Of a stretch of DNA of 64,000 nucleotides, positions 15,824 to 22,472 are shown in pieces. Source of the stretch: Dubosiella muris (lineage in GTDB: Bacteria; Bacillota_I; Bacilli_A; Erysipelotrichales; Erysipelotrichaceae). Under the pieces are notes generated by a model. The model worked only from the letters and a program-made list of their open reading frames with translations, did no database searches and was not told the origin of the DNA. Each line of letters begins with the position of its first letter. Within the stretch, counting starts at the first letter, position 1. The stretch is from assembly GCF_004793885.1 (NCBI RefSeq), contig NZ_SRYG01000007.1:41601-105600 (forward strand), written 5' to 3'. Position numbers and translations under genes: made by a program.

Positions 15824-17680
15824 TTACCCCTTTCTTTTCAAGACGTCCTGCCCGGCTTCAACGCGGCCCTGCCCGACGAGTTCGATGTCTTCATACATAG
15901 CGGAATTGGTGACGATGACCATCGTCTGCGTATTGTATCCTTCCTGTTCAATGGCTTCGCGGTCGAAATGGACGAGCGGTTGTCCGGCTTGGACGTGTTC
16001 GCCTTGCTCGACAAACGTTTCGAAGTGTTTTCCGTTGAGTTCGACGGTGTTGATGCCGATGTGGATCAAAATTTCCATGCCGTCTTCGGCCGTGATGCCA
16101 ATGGCGTGCTTGCTTGGAAACAGCGCGCTAACCATGCCGTCGACCGGTGAGAACACGTCGCCGGATTCCGGTTCGATGACGAGTCCTTTGCCGAGCGCCT
16201 CGCTGGCGAACGCTTCATCTTTGGCTTGCGAGAGCGGTTTGACAAGACCGGCTAGCGGCGCGGCGGCGACGCCGGGTTTCGTATGCGTCTGGATAGCTTC
16301 GATCGTTTTCGCTTCCTGTCCCTTTTCTGCATGGAGCGAGAAGATGTAGGTGAGCGCAGCGGAGACGACGCAGCTGATGACGATGGCGATGATGATGTTG
16401 TAGAAGAACGTCATCGTGTTGTCGCCGATGTACAAGAGCACGGCGGGCAGGCCGCTCGATCCGGTGGCGAAGCGGTGGGTGTGCGTCAGGCCGGCGTACA
16501 ATCCGCCGCACGCGCCGCCGATCATGCTGGCGACAAGCGGATATTTCTTAGGCAGGTTCACACCGTAGAGGAGCGGTTCGGTGATGCCCATGTACGCGGT
16601 GATAAAGCCGGATGTGGCGATTTGTTTTTCCTTTTTGTTTTTGGTGCGTAAGGCGACGACCAGTCCCGCGGACGCCTGAGCCATGTTGGAGCAGACGCAT
16701 CCGGGTCCAAAGATGGAGTCGTAGCCGAGGTTGGCCATTTGCATGACGCCTAGAGGCGCGACGCCGTTGTGGATGCCGAACATGACCATGACAGGCAGCA
16801 GCCCGCCGATGAGCAACGCGGGCGCCCAGGCGGCGTTTTCAGCCAGGTAGTTGAAGACGACGGCGAGCCACGATCCGACAATGTTGCCAAGTGGCCCAAG
16901 CACCGAGAACGCGAGCGTTCCCATGATGAGGAAGACGAGCAATGGCACGAAGACGAGGTTGATGGCTTTAGGCACGACGCGGTTGAGCCACTTTTCAACG
17001 TACGACTGCACGAAGACGATCAGCAGGATCGGGATGACGCTGTTGGCGTAGCTGACAAGCGGGAACGGGATGATTTCAAAGAAGCGCACCCCTTCCTGGG
17101 CGGTTACGAACGCGTTCCATGTCGGGTGCATGAGGATGCAGGCGACGCCGGCGGCCAGGATCGGATTGCATTTGAGCTTCTGGGCTTCGGTGAACGCGAG
17201 CAGGACCGGCAGGAAGTAGAAGATCGCGTCGGCGAACATGTTGAGCAGCGCGTACGTTTGCGACTCGTTGGAGATGAGTTTGAAGACGACGAGCAGCGCG
17301 AGCACGGCTTTGACCATACCGGCTCCGGAGAGCGCGGGGATGATGGGCTGGAACGTGCCGGCCACGAAGTCGATGATCGTGTTGACGATGCCCTTCTTTT
17401 CGACGGGCTGGCTGTCGTTTCCTTTTTTGAGGTCGACTTTCTTTTCGATTTCCTCGAAGACGTCGGCGACGTGGGTGCCGATGACGACTTGGTAGACGCC
17501 GGCGTTGATCATGACTTTGGCGACGCCGTCCATCGCTTCGAGCGCTTTCGTGTCGGCTTTCGATTCGTCTTTGAGTTTGAAGCGAAGCCGGGTCTGGCAG
17601 TGATACACATCGTTGATGTTTTCTTTTCCGCCGACTTTTTCAATGATTTGTTCGGCGAGCTGGGTGTACTTTTTCGACAT
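15824..17680 (-). CDS. PTS beta-glucoside transporter, fused EIIBCA
   Basis: 618-residue membrane permease that phosphorylates beta-glucosides during import. The EIIB domain (about 1-90) has the phospho-acceptor Cys28 in VYHCQTRLRF. The EIIC membrane domain (about 105-460) includes the conserved GITEPLLYGV loop and about ten hydrophobic segments. The EIIA domain (about 490-618) has the phospho-accepting His at about 540 in ILIHIGINTVEL. The ATG at 17680 is used because AGAGAGG lies upstream; the earlier in-frame ATG has no such site. It sits between the RpiR regulator and the GH1 gene. A perfect cre site lies 91 bp upstream, so catabolite repression is likely. Confidence 0.93.
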   Translation of the reverse strand: MSKKYTQLAEQIIEKVGGKENINDVYHCQTRLRFKLKDESKADTKALEAMDGVAKVMINAGVYQVVIGTHVADVFEEIEKKVDLKKGNDSQPVEKKGIVNTIIDFVAGTFQPIIPALSGAGMVKAVLALLVVFKLISNESQTYALLNMFADAIFYFLPVLLAFTEAQKLKCNPILAAGVACILMHPTWNAFVTAQEGVRFFEIIPFPLVSYANSVIPILLIVFVQSYVEKWLNRVVPKAINLVFVPLLVFLIMGTLAFSVLGPLGNIVGSWLAVVFNYLAENAAWAPALLIGGLLPVMVMFGIHNGVAPLGVMQMANLGYDSIFGPGCVCSNMAQASAGLVVALRTKNKKEKQIATSGFITAYMGITEPLLYGVNLPKKYPLVASMIGGACGGLYAGLTHTHRFATGSSGLPAVLLYIGDNTMTFFYNIIIAIVISCVVSAALTYIFSLHAEKGQEAKTIEAIQTHTKPGVAAAPLAGLVKPLSQAKDEAFASEALGKGLVIEPESGDVFSPVDGMVSALFPSKHAIGITAEDGMEILIHIGINTVELNGKHFETFVEQGEHVQAGQPLVHFDREAIEQEGYNTQTMVIVTNSAMYEDIELVGQGRVEAGQDVLKRKG

Positions 17681-17770
17681 AATTTTTTTCCTCTCTTTGT
17701 TGACACCCATAAAATACCAAAGGAAAACAGCGGAGAAAACAGACGAAGGAGCACTTAAAACTTTGTTTTA

Positions 17771-17784
17771 TGAAAACGATTTCA
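17771..17784. promoter_or_regulatory. cre (CcpA-binding) site upstream of the beta-glucoside PTS gene
   Basis: TGAAAACGATTTCA fits the catabolite-response consensus WTGNAANCGNWWNCAW at every defined position. It lies between the RpiR gene terminator and the PTS start. CcpA binding is inferred. Confidence 0.7.
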
Positions 17785-17810
17785 GCGCGGTCTTTTGACG
17801 AAACTTCGCG

Positions 17811-17849
17811 AAAAAAAAACACCAATCATTCTTTGAGATCGGTGTTTTT
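17811..17849 (-). terminator. Terminator of the RpiR regulator gene
   Basis: An 11-bp stem, AAACACCGATC with GATTGGTGTTT on the minus strand (one G-U pair), and a 9-nt loop are followed by a T6 run. The stem overlaps the last codons of the regulator gene. It separates the regulator transcript from the PTS operon. Confidence 0.85.
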
Positions 17850-18704
17850 GAGGCGCCCTTGTTCGAGCTGTCTTGCGCTGCGCTGGCGGTACGCGTCGTT
17901 TTTTTCGTACTGGCGTTCGAAGACGGACGCGAACAGGACGTTGAATACGTAGTTGAGCGATTCCTCGGTCGAGAAATTGGCAACTTTGGTGTAGAGGCGC
18001 TCGCGCGAGCACATGGTCAGGATCGTGTCGGTGCTTTGGCGCAGCAAGTTGTCGCCCCCGCTTGTGATGCCGATGAGCGGGACGTTGTTTTCGCGTAAAT
18101 ACGGCACGATGTTGAGGGGCTCGACGCTGGCGTTGTTGCCGGAATACGACACGATGATGGCGACGTCGTGCTGGTCGAGGCGCATGGCTTGCATGCCCAT
18201 TTCCCGGGAATTGGAAATTTCAACGACTTTGCCGATGGAGAGCATCTTGCGGCGAAAGAGTTCGGCGACGCCGGTGTTGGGCGAGATGCCGAAGATCATG
18301 ACGCGGCGGGCGCGGACGATCAAATTCGTGCAGCGAACGACCTGGTCGAGGTCGAGATGGTCGCGTGTGTCTTCGATCGTTTTGATTTGCAGGCTGGCGA
18401 TCTTGGTGGCGATGTCGCTGGTCGTGTCCCCTTTTTGAAACGGATAGTTGAAGTCGACATCGGCCATTTCCTTTTCGACTTGCCCTTCCCGAATCAAATC
18501 TTTTTTGAGGTCTTTCCATCCTTCGTAGCCAAGCGTTTTGGCGAACCGGACGATGGATGCCTTGGATGTGTACGTGTGGGTGGCGATTTCCTGGATCGAA
18601 TACGTGTGGATCGTGTCCATGTTTTTTAAGATAAACTCGCCAATGTTTTTGCGGCCGTCATCGTACGTGACGACGAGCTCTTCGACTTTTTGAATTAGAA
18701 ACAT
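17826..18704 (-). CDS. RpiR/MurR-family transcriptional regulator
   Basis: 292-residue DNA-binding regulator with an N-terminal helix-turn-helix (about 25-75, including SIQEIATHTYTSKASIVRFAKTLGYEG) and a C-terminal SIS sugar-phosphate-binding domain (about 120-260, including RRVMIFGISPNTGVAELF and VSYSGNNASVEPL). Such proteins sense phosphosugars. The ATG at 18704 has AAAGGGGAAG upstream; the in-frame extension beyond it has no family similarity. Being directly upstream of the EIIBCA-GH1 operon on the same strand, it is the likely specific regulator, though its own terminator indicates separate transcription. Confidence 0.9.
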   Translation of the reverse strand: MFLIQKVEELVVTYDDGRKNIGEFILKNMDTIHTYSIQEIATHTYTSKASIVRFAKTLGYEGWKDLKKDLIREGQVEKEMADVDFNYPFQKGDTTSDIATKIASLQIKTIEDTRDHLDLDQVVRCTNLIVRARRVMIFGISPNTGVAELFRRKMLSIGKVVEISNSREMGMQAMRLDQHDVAIIVSYSGNNASVEPLNIVPYLRENNVPLIGITSGGDNLLRQSTDTILTMCSRERLYTKVANFSTEESLNYVFNVLFASVFERQYEKNDAYRQRSARQLEQGRLKNTDLKE

Positions 18705-18878
18705 ATCTTCTTCCCCTTTATTTTTTTCTATCCCTGTTCTGATTTTAGCGGATATGGGTTGAAAAACAAGGGATTTTATCAAAGATACTTTCTAGCATTT
18801 TTTAATAACTTGTTTTTGTCTATGAATATCGCATCAGAAAAAGCGAGAATTGTCAATTAGGACTTCTTACATATTCCT

Positions 18879-19091
18879 CTAATCCTTGGCGTGTACTATA
18901 CCTAAAGAATCTAAAGCTCTTGTGTAAGATATGTATTTTTCATTGTTTGACATTTCATCTGTAAAACTCAAAACATATTCAAATTCTAAACCTTTTTCCT
19001 CTCCATAAGTAAATTCTTCTTTATTGCTATTTATGATTTTTTGAATATTATCTCTATTTTTATAAATTAAAATGGCACATCTAGCTCGAGG
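18879..19091 (-). pseudogene. Gene remnant, about 70 codons, no start
   Basis: The minus strand reads an open frame beginning PRARCAILIYKNRDNIQKII and ending LGIVHAKD before TAG. It has normal amino-acid composition but is preceded in frame by TAA, with no ATG, GTG or TTG start or ribosome site at the upstream edge. It is too short for a full domain and I do not recognise the family. It is probably the C-terminal leftover of a gene deleted at the island edge. The adjacent 174 bases up to the RpiR gene show no further coding signal. Confidence 0.45.
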
Positions 19092-19149
19092 ATTTTAATT
19101 CCTGAGAAGAGCAGTCAAATTGATCAATCATTTCTCTATAACTCTCTCA

Positions 19150-19854
19150 TCATTCCTCCATCGCTTCATAAAGTGCTTCCTCACATTCTTCTTCAGAATC
19201 GTAATCACTTGGGTCGATTTCATAGTCGATATACGCTGAATCATGAGAATCATACCAAGCCAATTTTTCTTCGTATAACGCCTCATCGTAATCCTCTTCC
19301 GTTTCATAATCTTCCGGATCAAGGTCGGCAAAAAAGAAGCAGTCATCTTCCCGTTCTTCGCGCCAGCCGTATTTCATTTCATAAAGCGCTTCGTTGTATT
19401 CCTCCTCCGTTTCATAATCTTTAGGGTCGATCTCATACGACCATTCATAATCGCATGTGTCCCTCCACCCATACTTCGCCTTTTCCAGAGCTTCCTCGTA
19501 TTCTGCTTCGGTTTCATAATCTTCCGGATCAACATCGTAATTCAAATCAATTTCACAGTAATTTCGCCAGGCTGTTCTTTCCTCTTCTAAAGCTTCTAAA
19601 AATTCATCCTCTGTTTCATAGTCTTCTGGATCAAGATCGCAATCGCTATAATCTTCACGCCAACCATACTTTGCTTCATAAAGATCGTCCTCATAGTCTT
19701 GTTCCGTTTCATAATCATTTGGATCAAGACCATATATATCACCATCCTCGCAATTTAACCTCCATTTATATTTTTCCTCAGCTTTTCTTTTCTCAAACAG
19801 TTTATACATAAAGTAAACTTTTAACCAGGTAATGTCATTTTTTTTCCTTTCCAT
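19150..19854 (-). CDS. Acidic six-repeat protein with DPxDYETEEEYxEAL units
   Basis: 234 residues, strongly acidic. After a 40-residue basic/aromatic start there are six imperfect repeats of about 33 residues. Each begins (I/V/L)DPxDYETE, continues EYxEALYEx, and usually ends KYGWR followed by a variable Cys/Asp-rich spacer. The last unit is diverged (DPSDYDSEEECEEAL) and the protein ends in it. There is no signal peptide or membrane segment. AAAGGAG lies before the ATG. Similar DPxDYxTEEEYxEAL repeats occur, to my knowledge, in uncharacterised proteins of gut Firmicutes; no function is assigned. It lies at the left edge of the AT-rich island. Confidence 0.75.
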   Translation of the reverse strand: MERKKNDITWLKVYFMYKLFEKRKAEEKYKWRLNCEDGDIYGLDPNDYETEQDYEDDLYEAKYGWREDYSDCDLDPEDYETEDEFLEALEEERTAWRNYCEIDLNYDVDPEDYETEAEYEEALEKAKYGWRDTCDYEWSYEIDPKDYETEEEYNEALYEMKYGWREEREDDCFFFADLDPEDYETEEDYDEALYEEKLAWYDSHDSAYIDYEIDPSDYDSEEECEEALYEAMEE

Positions 19855-19883
19855 AAAAATTCTCCTTTTTTATAAAAACCTTC

Positions 19884-20861
19884 TTACAACCTCAATGCCA
19901 CATAAAACTTCTGTACATAGTTATTGTCCATCGCCACCTGTAACTTCTCATGATATTTTGGATCCTTTACGATTTCTACGAGCCCCTTGTTTCTTTCTTC
20001 CAGTCTTCGAATGACTTCCTCGGAAGGGACGGAATTGCTTTTGGAAGAGTTGACCGATTTTGATGTAATGACCAAATTCCAAATGTCATCACTATACATG
20101 AAGGACCACGGTATGACATGGTCAATGGAAATGTCATTGGCTTCAAGAACTTTTCCGGTATAGAGGTCAATGATGTTTCCGTCTTCCGTTTGCGTCAACA
20201 AAATGTGCTTGAACTTCGAGAGATTGTTTCGTCGTATTTTGGCATCCGAAATTCCTTTTACCTTTAACGCGATTTTGGGCGCGCTATTGAACTTTTCAAG
20301 CAACTGGGCCCACTTGTAGTTTAAAAGCTGTGACAAAATGAACGCGTATTCTTTGATTTCTTTCACCTGCTTTCGAGTAAACATGACATGCATGTTTGAC
20401 CGGTCGAGTTTGTAAATCTCGTTCTCGACAGTCTTTCCATCCTTTTTCGTGTTTTTAAACCGCCAGCACACATCCACCTTCAATGTTTTCGCGATTTGTG
20501 AAATGCGTTCCGCGTAAAAAGCAGGATTCGACATTAAGTCCTGCTGCGCCCGGTCAAACCATACTGGAATATTCGAACGTCGCAAATCCTTCACAAACTC
20601 GATGCATTTTTCCGTTTCCTGCACAAGGATCGGCCTTTTGTTTGGATTTGGACTTTGCTTTAAATTGAAAAAATATGTCTGATTCCAATAGTATTTGAGC
20701 ATCTTCTCGGCAATTTGAACAAATGGAATTACCAGATCATGGTTTTCATCTTTCGATTCATAAATGATCTCGATCAATGCGCGTCCCCAAGCCAGCTTGT
20801 ACGTGTTCTCGTTGTTCATGTTCTCGATAATGTCCAGCCACAAATTGATATAATCGGTCAT
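19884..20861 (-). CDS. HNH endonuclease domain protein
   Basis: 325-residue protein with a C-terminal HNH nuclease motif: ISIDHVIPWSF (about 245-254) supplies the Asp-His pair, WNLV (261-264) the Asn, and SVNSSKSNSVPS the following basic loop. This pattern is seen in HNH domains of restriction-like and other DNA-targeting proteins. The N-terminal 200 residues are helical and unassigned. The gene starts 4 nt after the frame-shifted end of the MazG-like gene, so the two were probably co-transcribed and functionally linked. A role in restriction or defence is plausible but inferred. Confidence 0.75.
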   Translation of the reverse strand: MTDYINLWLDIIENMNNENTYKLAWGRALIEIIYESKDENHDLVIPFVQIAEKMLKYYWNQTYFFNLKQSPNPNKRPILVQETEKCIEFVKDLRRSNIPVWFDRAQQDLMSNPAFYAERISQIAKTLKVDVCWRFKNTKKDGKTVENEIYKLDRSNMHVMFTRKQVKEIKEYAFILSQLLNYKWAQLLEKFNSAPKIALKVKGISDAKIRRNNLSKFKHILLTQTEDGNIIDLYTGKVLEANDISIDHVIPWSFMYSDDIWNLVITSKSVNSSKSNSVPSEEVIRRLEERNKGLVEIVKDPKYHEKLQVAMDNNYVQKFYVALRL

Positions 20862-20864
20862 CGT

Positions 20865-21187
20865 TTACTCCTCGATCACATATTCCAAAAAGATCTTCTT
20901 TTCAAACTTTCCATTCGATTTTGTCTTTTGGTTGACAAGATCTCATTTAAATCCAATCCGTAGCTTTTCTGCAACGCTTCCAACACCTCGAGCACATCGG
21001 CCATTTCCAAAATCATCGCTTCTTTTGAAGGTGCATCCCTGAGCTCATTCACTTCCTCTAACAGTTTTTGCTTGAGCGTTTTTCGATATGCCGTTTCATC
21101 CAGACTGCATATCTGGCAAGTTTTTCCATCTTTCGTGATCATTTCCGGAATCCGGTCACGCACCAGCTTGTTATAAACGATTTTCAT
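20865..21187 (-). pseudogene. MazG-like NTP pyrophosphohydrolase (COG4997 type) with 3' frameshift
   Basis: The protein begins MKIVYNKLVRDRIPEMI and contains KQKLLEEVNELRD and EMADVLEVLEAL, the helical NTP-pyrophosphohydrolase pattern. In the annotated frame it stops after RRSFWNM. The next frame, entered near 20925-20945, reads NGKFEKKIFLEYVIEE then TAA at 20865-20867, which is exactly the usual C-terminus of this family and abuts the HNH gene start. So a one-base shift, or a sequencing error, interrupts the last 20 or so codons. The catalytic core is intact and the product may still work. The start has GAGGATAAAC upstream. Confidence 0.75.
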
Positions 21188-21202
21188 CTTGTTTATCCTC
21201 GA

Positions 21203-21364
21203 TCAATTATCCTGTAGAATAATGTCTCTTTGCACGATTGCCTCATATTGCCCAAGAGATTCTATTTCAACTTCCATAGATTGATGAATGGATGGAAACT
21301 TCCACATTTTCTTCATTCCCTGCTGATATTTATTTTTGTTTTTCTGAGCCATCGTTTTCTTCAT
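21203..21364 (-). CDS. Small ORF (53 aa) upstream of the MazG-like gene
   Basis: It reads from an ATG at 21364 (AGGA 7 nt upstream) to TGA at 21203, with a basic N-terminus (MKKTMAQKNKNKYQQGMKKM) and an acidic end (EVEIESLGQYEAIVQRDII). It stops 15 nt before the MazG-like gene on the same strand, so it could be the first gene of a three-gene unit with MazG-like and HNH. I do not recognise it. The composition is protein-like, but the short length keeps confidence moderate. Confidence 0.45.
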   Translation of the reverse strand: MKKTMAQKNKNKYQQGMKKMWKFPSIHQSMEVEIESLGQYEAIVQRDIILQDN

Positions 21365-21477
21365 TTTCACATCCTATTTCTCTCTTTATAAAAAAATAAT
21401 AAGCAACAATCATCCTCTTGCGAACATCATTGCTTATTGTGAAACAAAATATCGTAATTTTTGTATTACTTTTTTTA

Positions 21478-21508
21478 AATATTATAGCAGGGTTTGTAAG
21501 CGCTTTAA
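21478..21508 (-). promoter_or_regulatory. Extended -10 promoter with overlapping cre-like site
   Basis: TGCTATAAT lies at 21481-21489 (minus strand), with no good -35. The cre-like TGTAAGCGCTTTAA at 21495-21508 matches the consensus except near its 3' end. It probably drives the small ORF, MazG-like and HNH genes. Confidence 0.5.
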
Positions 21509-21711
21509 AGAATAATTGATGATGAATTATCTTGATTGGCCTAATGATCAAGTACCCGCTATATCTTGGATCTAAATGTTGTAGTCCATCATAAATAAAA
21601 ATTACTTTCCAACTACAGGAAAGAGAGGTGTTGATCATACACCTTTTACACCGTCAATCGCAGCAAACTATCATACACAAATAATTCCCTTTATTTAAAG
21701 CTGATTTACAT

Positions 21712-21760
21712 TTTTCTAGGGGAAAGTCTAACCATATTTCACACTTTTCTAGGGGAAAAT
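21712..21760. repeat. Two direct repeats TTTTCTAGGGGAAA, IS21-like end remnant
   Basis: ACATTTTTCTAGGGGAAAG and ACACTTTTCTAGGGGAAAA occur 34 bp apart. IS21-family elements carry several short repeats of this type at each end. No istA or istB gene is present, so this would be an orphan end. The family assignment is by recollected pattern only. Confidence 0.4.
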
Positions 21761-21767
21761 CGCGTAA

Positions 21768-21832
21768 AAAAAGTGGCATCCATCTTTCTTCTCCGGTTTT
21801 AAAGAAAGAAAATTTCTACCACTTTTATTCCA
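21768..21832 (-). terminator. Hairpin after brxL remnant
   Basis: AAAAGTGG pairs with CCACTTTT across a 40-nt loop that contains a nested CTTTCTT/AAGAAAG stem, followed by a T run on the minus strand. It is probably a terminator. Confidence 0.5.
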
Positions 21833-21833
21833 A

Positions 21834-22295
21834 TTACTCTACACCTAACGCTTTGAATACCGCGTCCTTCGGATCCGTATAAAAAATTAATTGAAAATGA
21901 CCAATCAGTTCTGCCGGTACTGACGCCAGATCCGCAGCCGATACGATGGGAAGCAACACTTTTTTGGCTCCGCAATCCAAACACAACTGCAACGTATGCG
22001 CGAGCTCATCCACTTTATGGAGGGTTCCGGCAATCGAAATATCGCCAAGAACAGCAGTACCGCTGATGACTGATTTTCTTAAGCCAATCGACACTAAGGA
22101 AATCGTCGCCGATAACGACAACGTATCCGTCATCCCAATGCCTTGCAAGTCTTGCACATTCAAAACAAAATCATTGTTGGCCATGGACAAGGAACGGCTC
22201 ATTGTGCTGACGTTCGCTTTTAAATAGTTATAGGCTGTATTTACCGCTTCTTTCGCTTTTGAATCAAAGGTATGACCTTGTCGGACGTTTCTTAA
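21834..22295 (-). pseudogene. brxL: Remnant of brxL (Lon-like BREX protein), 3' end only
   Basis: The frame is open from 22295, after a TGA at 22296-22298, to the natural stop at 21834. It reads RNVRQGHTFDSKAKEAVNTA, then VLNVQDLQGIGMTDTLSL, VLGDISIAGTLHKVDELA, CGAKKVLLPIVSAADLASVP and FYTDPKDAVFKALGVE. This is the conserved C-terminal Lon-type domain and tail of BrxL. Only about 153 of a usual 680 or so residues remain, and no other BREX gene lies in the window. The ATG at 22202 is internal. It is evidence that a BREX locus once sat here and was deleted or replaced. Confidence 0.8.
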
Positions 22296-22429
22296 TCATT
22301 GAAAACAATCATCCTCAATTCTACCTTCAACATGTTTGGTGATGAACCGGAGTAAGTATATACTGTTCGACTCGGTTAAACTAATACATATAACAAATAA
22401 TTTATTTAAAGCATCAAATTACTCTCGTG

Positions 22430-22462
22430 ATAAGAAAAGGCTTCGTGAAATCCTTTTCTTAT
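22430..22462. terminator. Hairpin after the ATPase-DUF4435 gene
   Basis: 11-bp perfect stem ATAAGAAAAGG/CCTTTTCTTAT with an 11-nt loop, 11 bp downstream of the ATPase stop codon. No clear U-tract follows, so it may be a terminator or an mRNA-stabilising hairpin. Confidence 0.45.
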
Positions 22463-22472
22463 GAATAGAAAG

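Larger units (their letters stand above)
21365..21833. other. Non-coding stretch with promoter, cre-like site and IS-end repeats
   Basis: About 470 bases without a convincing gene. It holds an extended -10 element TGCTATAAT on the minus strand (21481-21489) facing the small ORF and MazG-like gene. A cre-like TGTAAGCGCTTTAA (21495-21508) overlaps the -35 region. Two direct repeats of TTTTCTAGGGGAAA lie at about 21714-21758, and a large hairpin near 21768-21832 follows the brxL remnant. A 102-codon frame on the minus strand (21330-21638) has no ribosome site or coherent composition and is not called. Confidence 0.55.

Noticed and set aside
19150-19854. Regular DNA repeats that could be a CRISPR array
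   Set aside because: The repeats are imperfect, about 100 bp long and in frame with a continuous protein; there are no constant repeats with unique spacers.
21330-21638. 102-codon frame on the minus strand
   Set aside because: Odd composition, no ribosome site, runs through the extended -10 promoter and overlaps the small 53-aa ORF.
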